Shown piece by piece: positions 17,520-26,199 of a stretch of DNA of 64,000 bases. The notes under the pieces were generated by a model. That model ran no database searches and had not been told where the DNA came from. It was given only the letters and a program-made list of their open reading frames with translations. Positions within the stretch are counted from its first letter, which is position 1. Every line of letters begins with the position of its first letter. This DNA comes from an uncultured Lachnospiraceae bacterium (lineage in GTDB: Bacteria > Bacillota > Clostridia > Lachnospirales > Lachnospiraceae), in contig CAKQYU010000005.1 in NCBI GenBank assembly GCA_934293575.1, forward strand, positions 62,001 to 126,000, in the 5' to 3' direction. The position numbers and the translations under genes were made by a program.

Positions 17520-18245
17520 ATGAAATATTATTTAGTAACAGGTGCCTCTTCCGGTATTGGAAGAGAAGTTGCAAAACAAATATCAAATGAAGATACAACT
17601 GTTGTCTTAGTAGCAAGAAGAGAAGATAAATTAAAGGAGTTACAATTAGAATTAATGGGACCCTCCGTTGTAATACCTTGTGATTTGCGGCGGAGTGTGG
17701 ATATAAAAAATGTTTTTGATGAATTGAGTAAGAAAAAAATAAAACTTGATGGTTTGGTGTATTGTGCCGGAATATGTTTTGTAAAACCAATTAAAATTAT
17801 GGAAGAAAATGAATTGCAGGATATGTTTCAGATTAATGTATTTGCTTTTTACGAAATGTGTAGGTATTTTTCGCAGGTTAGTGTTTCTAACAAAGGTGCC
17901 TGTATTGTTGGTGTTTCATCTTATGCAGCGGTTTCTAAAGAAGCTGGGATGTCTGCATATGCCATGACGAAAGAATCTATGAATGTCCAAACACAGGTTT
18001 TGGCACAGGAATTTTTAAAAAGAAAAATCAGAATAAACACTGTAATGCCGGCACATGTTATGTCAAAGATGGCAGAGGATGAAAATACATGGACTGAGGA
18101 AGAATTAGAGATTGTAAAATGTAAACAACCATTGGGAATTATACCAATCGATAATGTTGTCAAGGTTATAAAGTTTTTGTTATCAAGGGATGCCCAATAT
18201 ATTACTGGTCAGTCTATTTCGATAAATGCAGGTTATATAAAGTAG
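17520..18245 (+). CDS. FabG-like short-chain dehydrogenase/reductase 1
   Basis: A 241-residue classical SDR. The nucleotide motif TGASSGIG lies at residues 7-14, the structural Asn at 106, the catalytic Ser in GVSSY at 131-135, and Tyr147 with Lys151 in AYAMTK. A typical end, ITGQSISINAGY, follows. It most likely reduces a 3-ketoacyl thioester on one of the neighbouring carrier proteins to the 3-hydroxyacyl form, using NAD(P)H. ATG follows AAAGGATGAG. It lies 14 bases before the first KAS gene, so they are surely co-transcribed. Confidence 0.85.
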   Translation: MKYYLVTGASSGIGREVAKQISNEDTTVVLVARREDKLKELQLELMGPSVVIPCDLRRSVDIKNVFDELSKKKIKLDGLVYCAGICFVKPIKIMEENELQDMFQINVFAFYEMCRYFSQVSVSNKGACIVGVSSYAAVSKEAGMSAYAMTKESMNVQTQVLAQEFLKRKIRINTVMPAHVMSKMAEDENTWTEEELEIVKCKQPLGIIPIDNVVKVIKFLLSRDAQYITGQSISINAGYIK

Positions 18246-18259
18246 AGGGGTGTTAGACA

Positions 18260-19912
18260 ATGAAGGGTACGTTTAATAATGTAAAAATCGAAGGTGTTGC
18301 ATCGGCAGTTCCTTGTTATGTGATGGACAATATGGATTATGTTGATTTGTTTGGTAAGAGGAGAGTAACAAAACAAATCAAGATGACAGGTGTTCGAAAA
18401 CATCATATGTCATTAAGGTATCAAAAAACATCTGATTTATGCATACGAGCAGCTAGAGATCTAATTAGGCATTTGGAGTGGGAAAAAAATGAAATAAAAA
18501 TATTGGTTTTTTGTACGCAATCCGCAGATTATGAAATTCCAACAACTGCCATTGATTTGGCGGAACGATTGGGACTGGGTCATGATTGCATGGCTTTTGA
18601 TATAAATATAGGCTGTTCAGCTTTTGATTTGGGGATTCAAACTGTAGGAAGTTTGTTACAAAGTCAGCCGGATGGAACAAAGGCAATTTTATTGACTGGT
18701 GATGTATCGAGCGCCCTGCAAGGTGGAGATGTTTTAAAGAAAGAGGATATCATTAATTCCATGATGTTTGGTTCGGCAGGTTCGGCGGTTGCTATTAAAA
18801 AGGAATCAGGGCATCAGATAGTTTTTCAGAATTTTAGTGATGGTTCTGGTTGGGATGCAATTTTAAGATATCGTCGTTCAAAGACAAAAATGCAAGGAAA
18901 CCGGGTTTTTGAATTTGCAATTTATGATGTGGCAGAGCATGTGATGAATTTGAAAGAATCACTTCAGGTTGAGGATAGGGATATTGACTATTATTGTTTT
19001 AATCAGTCTCAGAAATTAATCTTGGAATGTTTGGTGGATACTTGTGGCTTGAATGGAGAAAAGGTTCTTTATTCCTATGAGGAATATGGAAACACATCTG
19101 GAGCATCCATTCCGGTTACGTTATGCCATAACAGGAATAAATTCCTAAATAAAGAGTCTATAAATATTTGCAGCTGCGGTTTTGGCGTTGGATTATCCTG
19201 TGGTATTTCTGTATTTCAGATTAATCCTAAGAATATTTTACCAATCATTGAAACGGATGAGCATTTTGATGAACATATCAAGCATTGTAGTTTTCTAGAC
19301 GAAAGATATGCTCTTTTGATGGATACATCTTCAGACATAGGACAGTTGATTGGAAGACAATTGGATCGGGATGGTTGTAATCTTGGTTTGTTTGGAGATA
19401 CAAAGAGTGCTGCTGCTTTAACGGAGCAATTTTTTTGGAAGGATTGTGAAGTCTACGAAAGGGATGATTTAAAATCCATTGTGTCGCGTGGAGTCCAATA
19501 TCATGCAGTCGTTTATAATTTAAACTGCATAGAAAAGGAGAAAATCCAAAAAGAGGTTTTGTATTTATATCAAAATCAGACACTACAGAACAATGCGGTT
19601 ATTATTTTAATTTCGGAGGCTTGCGAAGAGGCTGATCTGAGGCTGTTTTTACAGAATTTAGAAGAACAATGCGACTATGGAATTCGGGCTAATGCAGTTC
19701 TTTATATTCGTGAAAGTATGGATTTATATCCTGATATTGGGGATCGTATGGATTGGGTAGAAAGAAAACTGGCGATGCTGGATTCACAGAATATGGATCG
19801 CCCATTTTATTTGACAAATGTTGTGGCGAGATTAGTGTCGTCAAAGTTTGCTGGAGTTTCACAGTCGGTTATTCATATTTCGGATGGCAACATAAATATG
19901 AGAGACTGTTAA
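18260..19912 (+). CDS. KAS1: FabH-like synthase with substituted His, fused to a degenerate SDR domain
   Basis: A 550-residue two-domain protein. Residues 1-335 are a KAS III (FabH-like) domain: Cys119 in NIGCSAFDLG and Asn278 in YGNTSGAS are present, but the catalytic His is Asn248 (YCFNQSQK where the paralogue has ILHQAQK). Residues about 348-545 look like an SDR reductase: ALLMDTSSDIGQLIG is an eroded TGASSGIG, YGIRANAVLY matches the GIRVNAV strand, and SVIHISDG matches the end. The Ser/Tyr-x3-Lys catalytic set is missing. It probably acts as a non-catalytic or altered partner of KAS2, with the dead SDR as a docking or NAD(P)-sensing module. This fusion is unusual for FabH proteins. Confidence 0.75.
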   Translation: MKGTFNNVKIEGVASAVPCYVMDNMDYVDLFGKRRVTKQIKMTGVRKHHMSLRYQKTSDLCIRAARDLIRHLEWEKNEIKILVFCTQSADYEIPTTAIDLAERLGLGHDCMAFDINIGCSAFDLGIQTVGSLLQSQPDGTKAILLTGDVSSALQGGDVLKKEDIINSMMFGSAGSAVAIKKESGHQIVFQNFSDGSGWDAILRYRRSKTKMQGNRVFEFAIYDVAEHVMNLKESLQVEDRDIDYYCFNQSQKLILECLVDTCGLNGEKVLYSYEEYGNTSGASIPVTLCHNRNKFLNKESINICSCGFGVGLSCGISVFQINPKNILPIIETDEHFDEHIKHCSFLDERYALLMDTSSDIGQLIGRQLDRDGCNLGLFGDTKSAAALTEQFFWKDCEVYERDDLKSIVSRGVQYHAVVYNLNCIEKEKIQKEVLYLYQNQTLQNNAVIILISEACEEADLRLFLQNLEEQCDYGIRANAVLYIRESMDLYPDIGDRMDWVERKLAMLDSQNMDRPFYLTNVVARLVSSKFAGVSQSVIHISDGNINMRDC

Positions 19913-19942
19913 AAGATATATTTTATTATGGAGGATAAGATT

Positions 19943-20164
19943 ATGACATTACAAGAGAAAATCGAAATGTTAGAGGAAGTTATGGATGTTGAAGAAGGAG
20001 AATTAAGTGAAGAGATGGTACTAAACGAGATTGAAGAATGGGATTCGTTAAGTACACTTTCATTAACCGTTGAAATGAAAAAAAGATTTGGAATGAATCT
20101 TACAGAGGAACAGATAAAAAACTTTCATACGGTGGGAGATATTTGTAATTATATTCCGGATTGA
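19943..20164 (+). CDS. Acyl carrier protein-like ACP1
   Basis: A 73-residue acidic helical protein with EEWDSLSTLSL, in which Ser35 is the phosphopantetheine attachment residue. The ATG at 19943 is used because GGAGG at 19930-19934 lies 8 bases upstream; the ATG at 19928 overlaps that site. It ends TVGDICNYIP, as carrier domains of the EWDSL type do. It sits between KAS1 and KAS2 and probably carries their extender or product. It must be activated by a phosphopantetheinyl transferase coded elsewhere. Confidence 0.85.
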   Translation: MTLQEKIEMLEEVMDVEEGELSEEMVLNEIEEWDSLSTLSLTVEMKKRFGMNLTEEQIKNFHTVGDICNYIPD

Positions 20165-20208
20165 GAAAAGATTACTTTGAAAATTTTGGTGAGGTGTTAA
20201 TAAGTACT

Positions 20209-21213
20209 ATGTACGGAGAATATCATAATATTAAAATCTGTGGTATTGCTGCTGCAGTTCCAAAGAATACAATTGATAATGAGATATATGCAGAAAAATT
20301 AGGAAACCGACGTGCAAAAAAACAGGTATTATATACTGGAATTCGTCATCGTCATTGCGTAGAACAGGGGCAGTCTGCCTCTGATTTGAGTTGCTACTCA
20401 GCAGAGAAATTGTTAAGTGAATTGCATTGGAATCGAGATGAAATTCGTGTTTTGGTGAATGTAACACAATCTGCTGATTTGTATACGCCCTCTACAGCTA
20501 TGATTATACAAAAACGTTTGGGTATTGGTCAGGATTGTATTGCATTTGATGTAAATTTAGGGTGTACAGGGTATGTAAGTGGACTACAAATTGTAGCAGC
20601 TTTGCTACAGAATACTGGTGGAAAAGGTCTTCTTTTGGTTGGAGATGGAAGATATCATGAAATGCCGGAAGTTCCGACTACTGATTCTTTGCTGTTTGGA
20701 GATGGAGGTGCAGCAACGGCAATAGAATTAGAGGAAAACCATACAATGCAGTATTCTCAAAAAACAGATGGTAATAGATATAATTTGTTATATACTGCGT
20801 TAGACGGAACTATGAAAATGGATGGAAATGCTGTTCTTCTTTTTTCCTTAAACGAGGTATGTGAAAGTATAAGGGAGTTTCGTGAGTATTTTCAAGTACG
20901 GGAAACTTCAATTGATTATTATATTCTGCATCAGGCACAAAAAATGATCTTAGATGGTATTGCAAGAGAATGTAATATAGAAGCAGAAAAAATACCGCAA
21001 TCTTATGAGGAATATGGAAATACATCAACGGCATCGATTCCAATAACAATATGTAGTAATATAGAGGAAATAAGAAAAAAGCATCATGCCAGATTATTCT
21101 TATGTGGATTTGGAATTGGTTTGGCATGGTCAAATGTGGTTGTTGACTTGGATACAACATGTATTTATCCGCTTCTAGAGACAGATTTTTGTTATAAGGA
21201 TTTAGGAGAATAA
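20209..21213 (+). CDS. KAS2: FabH-like 3-oxoacyl-ACP synthase with intact triad
   Basis: A 334-residue KAS III with a complete triad: Cys119 (NLGCTGYVSG), His241 (YYILHQAQK) and Asn271 (YGNTSTAS). It is closely related to the N-terminal domain of KAS1; both have the YEEYGNTS and ETD tails. Such enzymes condense an acyl-CoA primer with malonyl-ACP, or transfer acyl groups. The ATG at 20209 follows GAGGTG; the TTG at 20161 overlaps the end of ACP1 and has no good site. It most likely forms a heterodimer with KAS1, as active/inactive FabH pairs do (PqsC/PqsB). Confidence 0.85.
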   Translation: MYGEYHNIKICGIAAAVPKNTIDNEIYAEKLGNRRAKKQVLYTGIRHRHCVEQGQSASDLSCYSAEKLLSELHWNRDEIRVLVNVTQSADLYTPSTAMIIQKRLGIGQDCIAFDVNLGCTGYVSGLQIVAALLQNTGGKGLLLVGDGRYHEMPEVPTTDSLLFGDGGAATAIELEENHTMQYSQKTDGNRYNLLYTALDGTMKMDGNAVLLFSLNEVCESIREFREYFQVRETSIDYYILHQAQKMILDGIARECNIEAEKIPQSYEEYGNTSTASIPITICSNIEEIRKKHHARLFLCGFGIGLAWSNVVVDLDTTCIYPLLETDFCYKDLGE

Positions 21214-21223
21214 TAAAGGATGA

Positions 21224-21325
21224 GTTAAGGGTAAAAATGAGATTGCAAATTGGAAACCGAATGGTTTATACAAATCTGTAAATTTTTTACAACATGCATT
21301 AGACGAATGTATTAAAAAAATCTAA
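21224..21325 (+). pseudogene. Possible short gene remnant
   Basis: A 33-codon open frame (NWKPNGLYKSVNFLQHAL in the middle, stop TAA at 21323-21325) with a protein-like composition but no start codon or ribosome site. It lies in the 136-base gap between KAS2 and ACP2, much longer than most gaps in the block. It may be the tail of a lost gene; chance is not excluded. Confidence 0.2.
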
Positions 21326-21349
21326 TAAAAAGATATGGAGGAATAAGAT

Positions 21350-21571
21350 ATGACGAGAGAAGAAAAAATGGAAGTGATTGCAGATATTTTAGAAATTGAG
21401 GTAAGTGATTTATCGGAGGATAAAATTTTAGAGGATTATGATACATGGGATTCGGTTGCAGTGTTATCTGTAATTGCATTTATGAACGAGCAGTATAATC
21501 GTTTCCCACATGCATCTGAGATTCGAGCTTATAAAACAGTAGGGGATTTAATGAATTATATGACTGAATAG
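21350..21571 (+). CDS. Acyl carrier protein-like ACP2
   Basis: A 73-residue acidic protein with DTWDSVAVLSV; Ser35 is the predicted phosphopantetheine site. It ends YKTVGDLMNYM, the same pattern as ACP1 and ACP3, so these three form one subfamily. TGGAGGA precedes the ATG. It lies 40 bases before the second FabG-like reductase, which may act on a 3-ketoacyl group it carries. Confidence 0.82.
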   Translation: MTREEKMEVIADILEIEVSDLSEDKILEDYDTWDSVAVLSVIAFMNEQYNRFPHASEIRAYKTVGDLMNYMTE

Positions 21572-21611
21572 AGGCTATGTAGATATAATCAGTAAGAAAG
21601 AGAAGGAGCAT

Positions 21612-22349
21612 ATGGACAATTTTTTAAAACTTGGCGGTAAACGGGTTTTAGTAACCGGGGCTTCATCTGGGATTGGAAAAGCAACTGCAATTGCCTTGAG
21701 TGAACAAGGCGCAAATGTAATCATTATCGGACGTCGGGAAAATGAATTAAATAATACCTATCAACAACTGTATGGAGATGGGCATGTTATGATTGTTGCA
21801 GATTTAACGGAGTTTGATCGATATACAGAGATATTTAAGCTTGCGACTCAGCAAGGAAAATTAGATGGTTTAGTACATTGTGCAGGATTAGCAAAGCCTG
21901 TTCCTGCAAAAATGGTTTCTGAAAAATTGATAAAAGAGACATTTGACGTAAATTTTGTGGCGTTTATGGAATTAGTTAAACATTTTATTAAACGAAAGAA
22001 TTCTGAAAGAGGAAGTATTGTTGCTGTATCTTCTTATTTGGCAAATAGGCCGCATATGTGCATGAGTATATATGCAGCTTCAAAGGGTGCCTTAGATAGT
22101 GCGGTAAAGTCCCTGGCATATGAATTCCTGGACAAGAATTATCGTGTAAATACGGTGGTCCCAGGATGGGTGGAAACACCGATGGTAACAGATTCTGCCA
22201 AAGTGTATGAAACAAATGTTGTGGAAGAACCTTCGTTGGGGGTTGCACAGCCGTCGGATATTGCAAATGCAATTTTATTTTTAATAAGCGATGTTTCAAG
22301 ATATGTAACCGGACGTAGTTATTATGTTGATGGAGGAAGGCTAACATAA
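21612..22349 (+). CDS. FabG-like short-chain dehydrogenase/reductase 2
   Basis: A 245-residue classical SDR with all motifs: TGASSGIG (15-22), AVSSY with the catalytic Ser around 140, Tyr154 and Lys158 in IYAASK, RVNTVVPGWVETPM, and the end VTGRSYYVDGG. It is a better FabG match than SDR1. The expected reaction is 3-ketoacyl-carrier to 3-hydroxyacyl-carrier. No dehydratase or enoyl reductase occurs in the block, so chains would stop at the hydroxyacyl stage. GAGAAGGAG precedes the ATG. Confidence 0.88.
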   Translation: MDNFLKLGGKRVLVTGASSGIGKATAIALSEQGANVIIIGRRENELNNTYQQLYGDGHVMIVADLTEFDRYTEIFKLATQQGKLDGLVHCAGLAKPVPAKMVSEKLIKETFDVNFVAFMELVKHFIKRKNSERGSIVAVSSYLANRPHMCMSIYAASKGALDSAVKSLAYEFLDKNYRVNTVVPGWVETPMVTDSAKVYETNVVEEPSLGVAQPSDIANAILFLISDVSRYVTGRSYYVDGGRLT

Positions 22350-22361
22350 GATAGGGGAAAT

Positions 22362-23168
22362 ATGAATATTCAGGAAGTAAAAATTGTTATAACCGATTTA
22401 AAAAGAAAGTATGGAAAACTATATTCTAATATTATTTGGCCCGATCTTACCTTACATGAAATCGTTGAAACTTATGAAGGTGAAAAAGGACTGGTTCTTG
22501 TGGTTGCTGAGGAGAATCGTAATAAGATTTTTTATGCGGTCACAGATATTTCAATATTAAAAGAATTATTAATGCAAATTCAGAGAACAGCAGTTTTGGA
22601 GTATCACTACAAGGACATAAATGATATGGATGATGTGTTCCTTGTGGCCGGATTAATTCATTACGCAAATTATATTCGAGTAACCTCAACCTATTTGGAA
22701 AAACCATGTTGGGGAGGATCGAAACGACAAGATATGTTAAATGAATTATATAACCCAGATTGTGGGGAATATCCCGTTCTTGAAGATGTGGAGGAGTTAG
22801 ATCAATTAACAAGAACAAGCTTTGATCCTCTAATTGATGATGTTTTTTCTTTAGAAGAATGGAAAAATATTATACAGAATAAAGAATGCTTTGTAATAAA
22901 AGAAAATGGAAAAATAGTTACTTATTATGTGTGGCGGAGGGAAGGAAAAAAATTATATAGTAATATGTCATTGAATCTTGGACCTGCCAACTATATGTAT
23001 AATTTGGAACGAAGGGTATTTGAAACAATGTGGAATGAAGGCATTCGAACGTTTTATGCATGGTATAATGAAGAAAATACCCGGGCTATAAAGCGAGGTA
23101 TTTTTCCGGAATGTGCAAGAAATAACTGTATACATGATGCTATTTATATAAATAAAAAGAGTGAATAA
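22362..23168 (+). CDS. GNAT-like protein 2 (unclassified)
   Basis: A 268-residue protein with no strong motif. The C-terminal half has the strand-helix rhythm of GNAT acyltransferases (FVIKENGKIVTYYVWRREG, then RVFETMWNEGIRTFYAWY and NTRAIKRGIFPECAR). The N-terminal half resembles that of the GNAT at 28.7 kb in length and layout. It sits 12 bases after SDR2 and 18 before ACP3. A role moving an acyl group from a carrier protein to a sugar amine is plausible but inferred only from context and fold. Confidence 0.45.
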   Translation: MNIQEVKIVITDLKRKYGKLYSNIIWPDLTLHEIVETYEGEKGLVLVVAEENRNKIFYAVTDISILKELLMQIQRTAVLEYHYKDINDMDDVFLVAGLIHYANYIRVTSTYLEKPCWGGSKRQDMLNELYNPDCGEYPVLEDVEELDQLTRTSFDPLIDDVFSLEEWKNIIQNKECFVIKENGKIVTYYVWRREGKKLYSNMSLNLGPANYMYNLERRVFETMWNEGIRTFYAWYNEENTRAIKRGIFPECARNNCIHDAIYINKKSE

Positions 23169-23186
23169 GAGAAAAGAGGGTTTAAG

Positions 23187-23405
23187 ATGAGTAACGAACA
23201 AAAAATTGAACTTCTAGAGGATATGATGGAAGTAGATGGAGGTAGTTTGGCAGGGGACATGTTGTTGGAAGATATTGACGAATACGATTCATTTTTTAAG
23301 TTATATCTTGTAACCTATGTGAAAAAAGAAATGGGGCAGAAATTAACCGTAGAGGAAATTGCCCAATTTAAAACAGTGCAGGATATTTGTGATTATTTAA
23401 ATTGA
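23187..23405 (+). CDS. Acyl carrier protein-like ACP3
   Basis: A 72-residue protein of the ACP1/ACP2 type. The site region reads DEYDSFFKLYLV, with Ser35 at the attachment position but the usual Leu/Val after it replaced by Phe. It ends FKTVQDICDYL. It lies directly upstream of the adenylation enzyme. The altered motif could change which partner recognises it, but the Ser is kept. Confidence 0.75.
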   Translation: MSNEQKIELLEDMMEVDGGSLAGDMLLEDIDEYDSFFKLYLVTYVKKEMGQKLTVEEIAQFKTVQDICDYLN

Positions 23406-23457
23406 TATATAATTGACTCTGACAAGATTATATATGAAATGTAAGGAGAGGATATAG

Positions 23458-24981
23458 TTGAGAAATTCTGTTTTATGCTATTTAGAGGAAAGTGTTGATA
23501 AATTTCCTCAAAAGATTGCACTTACTGATGCACAAGGAGATTATACTTTTACACAGTGGAAATCCATGGCGCTTTGTATTGCAAATGCTATTATTGAAAA
23601 GAAAATGGGGAATAAGATTCCGATATTGGTGTACTTGCCGAAATCGGCAATGACGTTAATTTCTTTTGCGGGTGTTTTGTATAGTGGTAACTATTATACA
23701 CCCACAGATGTGAAATTTCCCTTTGAAAAGGTCAATTCCATTATAAAATGCCTCCATCCTGAAATAATCGTAACTGATAAAAAGCATGGTAAATTCTTGA
23801 GCGATAATGGAATAGATGAGAAACGGTTTGTTTATGTAGATGAACTGGATTTTTCTATTACATACAAGAATGCACAATTGTTAAATAGTCAGATTATTGA
23901 CACAGATTTGGCATATGTGTTCTTTACTTCCGGTTCTACCGGCGTCCCAAAGGGCGTTGCTATTAGACATAAAAGTATTATGGATTACATTGATTGGGCT
24001 GGTGAAAAATTCTCGATTGATAGTGATACTAGAATTGCCAATCAGGCACCGTTTTATTTTGATAATTCAATTTTGGATATCTATTTATGTATGAGTAAGG
24101 GAGCACATTTATTTGTTACTCCTGAGATGTATTTTGCATTTACTGCAAAATTGCTGGAATTTATCCGAGACAATCAGATTAATTTCATTTTTTGGGTACC
24201 ATCGGCATTAATTAATGTTGCAAATAGCAAATTGTTAGAGCAAATTGATTGTAGCTGCATAAAAAAGGTTTTATTCTGTGGTGAGGTAATGCCGAATAGA
24301 CATTTAAATTATTGGAGAAAGGAATTACCGGATGTTCTATATGCAAATCTTTATGGACCGACTGAAATCACAGATGTTTGTTCGTATTATATAGTTAATC
24401 GAACATTTGATGATGATGAACCGCTGCCAATAGGTTTTGCATGTGAAAATACGCAAATTATGTTGTTAAATGATGAGAATATGCTTATTACAAGTCCGGA
24501 AGAAATGGGAGAATTGTGTGTTCGTGGGACAAGTTTATCGGCAGGATATTACAATAATCCCGAAAAAACGGCTGAGGCATTTGTTCAAAATCCTTTAAAT
24601 TCACATTATGAAGAAAAAATTTACAGGACAGGAGATTTGGCACATTATAATCAATATGGTGAAATTATGTTTGATGGAAGAAAAGATTTTCAGATTAAAC
24701 ATATGGGATATCGTATTGAATTGGGAGAGATTGAGACAGCACTTTTAAGTATGGATGCAGTATATAATGCATGTTGTATTTATGATACAAAGAATAGTAA
24801 AATAGTAGCATTTTGTAAAACGGATCAAGTGATTACAGAAGTAGCGATTCGGAAGTGCTTAGGTGGAATCTTACCTAAATATATGATTCCGTCTCAATAT
24901 GTTCTATTGGAGGAGCTGCCATATAACGATAATGGTAAAATAGATCGTAAGGAATTAAAGAAAAAATATATAGATGAATAA
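23458..24981 (+). CDS. Amino-acid-type adenylation enzyme (DltA/NRPS A-domain-like AMP ligase)
   Basis: A 507-residue stand-alone adenylation enzyme, DltA-like in length. Motifs: FFTSGSTGVPKG (155-166), NLYGPTE (297-303), YRTGDL (389-394), GRKDFQIKHMGYRIELGEIE (407-426) and the catalytic Lys494 in NGKIDR. Asp202 in FYFDNSILD matches the Asp that grips the alpha-amino group in NRPS domains, so an amino acid substrate is likely. It would activate it with ATP and load a carrier protein, best ACP4 just downstream. The TTG start at 23458 follows AAGGAGAG. A similar ligase/carrier pair (Cj1307/Cj1308) sits in the Campylobacter flagellar modification region, as I recall. Confidence 0.85.
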   Translation: MRNSVLCYLEESVDKFPQKIALTDAQGDYTFTQWKSMALCIANAIIEKKMGNKIPILVYLPKSAMTLISFAGVLYSGNYYTPTDVKFPFEKVNSIIKCLHPEIIVTDKKHGKFLSDNGIDEKRFVYVDELDFSITYKNAQLLNSQIIDTDLAYVFFTSGSTGVPKGVAIRHKSIMDYIDWAGEKFSIDSDTRIANQAPFYFDNSILDIYLCMSKGAHLFVTPEMYFAFTAKLLEFIRDNQINFIFWVPSALINVANSKLLEQIDCSCIKKVLFCGEVMPNRHLNYWRKELPDVLYANLYGPTEITDVCSYYIVNRTFDDDEPLPIGFACENTQIMLLNDENMLITSPEEMGELCVRGTSLSAGYYNNPEKTAEAFVQNPLNSHYEEKIYRTGDLAHYNQYGEIMFDGRKDFQIKHMGYRIELGEIETALLSMDAVYNACCIYDTKNSKIVAFCKTDQVITEVAIRKCLGGILPKYMIPSQYVLLEELPYNDNGKIDRKELKKKYIDE

Positions 24982-25019
24982 ATAGATGACTTTGTTTATA
25001 GTATGACAGGAGGATTAAA

Positions 25020-25250
25020 ATGGATAAAATATTAGATATATTAAATGAAATACATCCAGAATTTAATTATGAAAATAGTAGTGATTTTATTGAAGATGCT
25101 TTACTAGATTCTTATGATGTAATTGAATTAGTTGCTCGTCTTGAAGAAGTATATGAAATACAGATAGATGGTATGGATATTCTTCCAGAATATTTTTGTG
25201 ACTTGGAGGCAATCAAACGGATTATAGTTAAAAATGGTGGAAGCGTATGA
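25020..25250 (+). CDS. Carrier protein ACP4 (DltC-like/PCP-like)
   Basis: A 76-residue acidic carrier. ALLDSYDVIEL places Ser31 at the attachment site, the LDS form typical of DltC and peptidyl carriers rather than the EWDSL form of ACP1-3. It follows the adenylation enzyme by 38 bases with AGGAGG and overlaps KAS3 by 4 bases (ATGA). It is the best candidate to receive the activated amino acid, or to partner KAS3-KAS5. Confidence 0.85.
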   Translation: MDKILDILNEIHPEFNYENSSDFIEDALLDSYDVIELVARLEEVYEIQIDGMDILPEYFCDLEAIKRIIVKNGGSV

Positions 25251-26191
25251 AAGCAAAGTGGAGCGGAAAGAGGATAGCTGGCATTTTATCAATTTTAGAT
25301 TCAGATAAAAAACGTGCTGTTTCTGAAATGCATGTTTATGCAGCTAAAGTCTTGCTTTCGAAGAAAATGATTCAAAAAAGCGAAATAGGTGCAATTGTCG
25401 TTATAACTTTAACACCAGATTATTATTTGCCTCAAGTCAGTATGATTTTGCATGATGAGCTTAACTTGAGTGAAGACGTTATTTGTGTCGATATTGCACA
25501 AGGTGGAACAGGTTATATTGTTGGTTTGACACAGGCATTTATGTTATTGGAACATATCAAGGATAAAAAGGTTCTTTTGTTTACTGGGGATATAATGAGT
25601 TGTTCTAGTCAGAATGCGTCAAGAGTGTTTACGGTTTCTGTCATTGAGAACAATAATTCTTATGGTAAGATTTACTGCGAAATAGACTCAGATATGGAAA
25701 GTTCTAAAAAGATGATCCTTCCTTGTGGAGGGTTTCGCCATCCCGTATTTCATGACAATGATGCTTATATTGCAATGCAAAATGGTCAGATTGGTAATGG
25801 GTTAGAATTGCAGATAGATACGGAAGCGTTCGAAAAATATTTTCTTGTGCAGGAACCTATATTGTTTAAGACTCTACTTCAAGATAGTCGATTTAGTATA
25901 GAAGATATTAAAAAAATTTTTTTTCAATTACCATTTAAATCTAACGCACATTTTATATTAGATTGTATTAATCTTAATAAAGAAACTGTGAAATATGAGC
26001 AAACAGAAACGGTAGACAATATAAGTGCTTCTGCAATACCACGAATTATTTGTAAAGAGATGCAGGAATCTTTTTCGAGTGAAAAGGAATACTGTTTATT
26101 AATGAGCTGTGGGTCTGGATTTAGTCTGGCTGGGCTAATTATGGAGATTGGTTGTATGGATTTTTGTGAAGTGATAGAAACAATAATCTGA
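25247..26191 (+). CDS. KAS3: degenerate FabH-like protein lacking Cys and His
   Basis: A 314-residue FabH-like protein, about 40 shorter than its paralogue KAS5. The nucleophile is gone: AQGGTGYIVG has Gly87 where KAS5 has Cys119. The His is gone too (FFQLPFK against FLFHQPNK), while Asn258 in DNISASAIP remains. The N-terminal loop that carries MGYGKRRR in KAS5 is deleted. The fold is otherwise kept, including LTPDYYLPQVS and the DFCE tail. It cannot condense on its own and is best explained as a structural subunit, like the chain-length factor or PqsB. Overlaps ACP4 by 4 bases. Confidence 0.72.
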   Translation: MKAKWSGKRIAGILSILDSDKKRAVSEMHVYAAKVLLSKKMIQKSEIGAIVVITLTPDYYLPQVSMILHDELNLSEDVICVDIAQGGTGYIVGLTQAFMLLEHIKDKKVLLFTGDIMSCSSQNASRVFTVSVIENNNSYGKIYCEIDSDMESSKKMILPCGGFRHPVFHDNDAYIAMQNGQIGNGLELQIDTEAFEKYFLVQEPILFKTLLQDSRFSIEDIKKIFFQLPFKSNAHFILDCINLNKETVKYEQTETVDNISASAIPRIICKEMQESFSSEKEYCLLMSCGSGFSLAGLIMEIGCMDFCEVIETII

Positions 26192-26199
26192 GGTGTGTT

